Source: Ooceraea biroi (lineage: Eukaryota; Arthropoda; Insecta; Hymenoptera; Formicidae). Taken from it: a stretch of 64,000 bases of DNA. The position numbers and the translations under genes were made by a program. The stretch lies in assembly GCF_003672135.1 (NCBI RefSeq), contig NC_039506.1:7688001-7752000 (forward strand). The letters are read 5' to 3'. The notes under the pieces are model-generated. The model had not been told where the DNA came from. It did no database searches and saw only the letters and a program-made list of their open reading frames with translations. Of this stretch, positions 63,559-64,000 are shown one piece after another (positions within the stretch are counted from its first letter, which is position 1; each line of letters opens with the position of its first letter).

Positions 63559-63763
63559 CGGATGCGGGAGAACGAGGTGACCCTGGGACGTCTTCAGCAG
63601 CAAGGAGCCGGCATGCCATCGGAGGAACGTGAACGTGAAAGAGAGAGAGAACGCTGGAGCCTACTAAGGGCGGCGAGGGATGAGGCCGATCGAAGTTTGA
63701 GCCTCGCGGCTAGTTTAGCCGACAAAAGAGCCGCCTCTCGCACGCACACGCGACCATAAAGAG
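63559..63763 (+). CDS. kazrin: Kazrin, coiled-coil exon, one-base frame break
   Basis: The acceptor is CGTTGATTGCAG|CGG and the donor is AAAGAG|GTGAGC. It follows RNYEQ in phase 0 and continues the helix as RMRENEVTLGRLQQ. A stretch of alternating Arg and Glu encoded by a GA-rich microsatellite comes next, then RWSLLRAARDEADRSLSLAA. This parallels the vertebrate stretch EREKWELRRQAKEATDHA. As written, the frame ends at TAA 63757-63759 just before the donor. The 205-base length has one base too many for a phase 0 exit. Removing one A from the A4 run at 63724-63727 restores an open frame ending TRDHKE at the donor. The rest of the gene, including the SAM domains expected for the family, lies beyond the window. 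Confidence 0.8.
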
Positions 63764-64000
63764 GTGAGCCCCCAGGTTCATGAAACACATGCATAATTCT
63801 CAAGCCGATTAATGAATCCGAAACCGCTGGCTCGGTTCAACAGTTTTCAGAGGAAAATTTCCTCTTTCAGAAATATCAGTAAACGTAAAAACCACGATTT
63901 AAAAAATAAATACTTAAATTTAAAAATTATAATAATTAGAATCACTTAAATTTAGACGAATGTTCAAACGGACTACCAGCATTTGACAAAATAAATATTC
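63764..64000 (+). other. Start of next kazrin intron (partial)
   Basis: It begins GTGAGCC and becomes AT-rich after 63880. No acceptor or exon is seen before the window ends. Confidence 0.6.

Overview
The window looks like animal nuclear DNA, most likely from a hymenopteran insect and possibly an ant. The insect call is an inference from three things: abundant unsuppressed CpG, sharp alternation of GC-rich and AT-rich stretches, and short TA-flanked inverted-repeat DNA elements. I see no prokaryotic gene organisation, operons, CRISPR arrays, rRNA or convincing tRNA. Most long open frames here are chance ORFs in GC-rich or polypurine/polypyrimidine DNA, and many lack an ATG.

The one gene I can support is the 5' part of a kazrin orthologue on the + strand. 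Six exons fit together by splice phase: 24775-24868 (start codon), 29859-29971, 53574-53997, 56122-56490, 56979-57354 and 63559-63763. Introns are about 5.0, 23.6, 2.1, 0.5 and 6.2 kb, and the window ends inside the next one. The family call rests on the coiled-coil exon at 56979-57354, which carries the ADRKRLK and RDFIRNYEQ blocks typical of kazrin. The upstream exon reading KFRVMVEEN and the downstream R/E-rich helix agree. The C-terminal SAM-domain exons would lie beyond the right edge.

The reading frame is intact in the first three exons but broken in the last three. Exon 56122-56490 has two compensating single-base shifts, exon 56979-57354 lacks one base, and exon 63559-63763 has one extra base. 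Splice sites and phases are all preserved. The inferred sites are short homopolymers or base doublets. Unpolished assembly errors are the simplest explanation, and any automatic annotation of this gene would be truncated.

Region by region: 1-24.6 kb is upstream or 5' non-coding sequence with two inverted-repeat elements (3447-3711 and 15589-15759) and weak core-promoter candidates. 24.6-30 kb holds the first two coding exons. 30-53.6 kb is one very large intron with a tandem duplication abutting a terminal-inverted-repeat element (37167-37690). 53.6-64 kb holds the remaining exons plus another small inverted-repeat element (54937-55068). I found no clear candidate for a new molecular system. 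The most useful observations are the frame breaks, the probable cassette exon, the upstream ORF and the small DNA elements.
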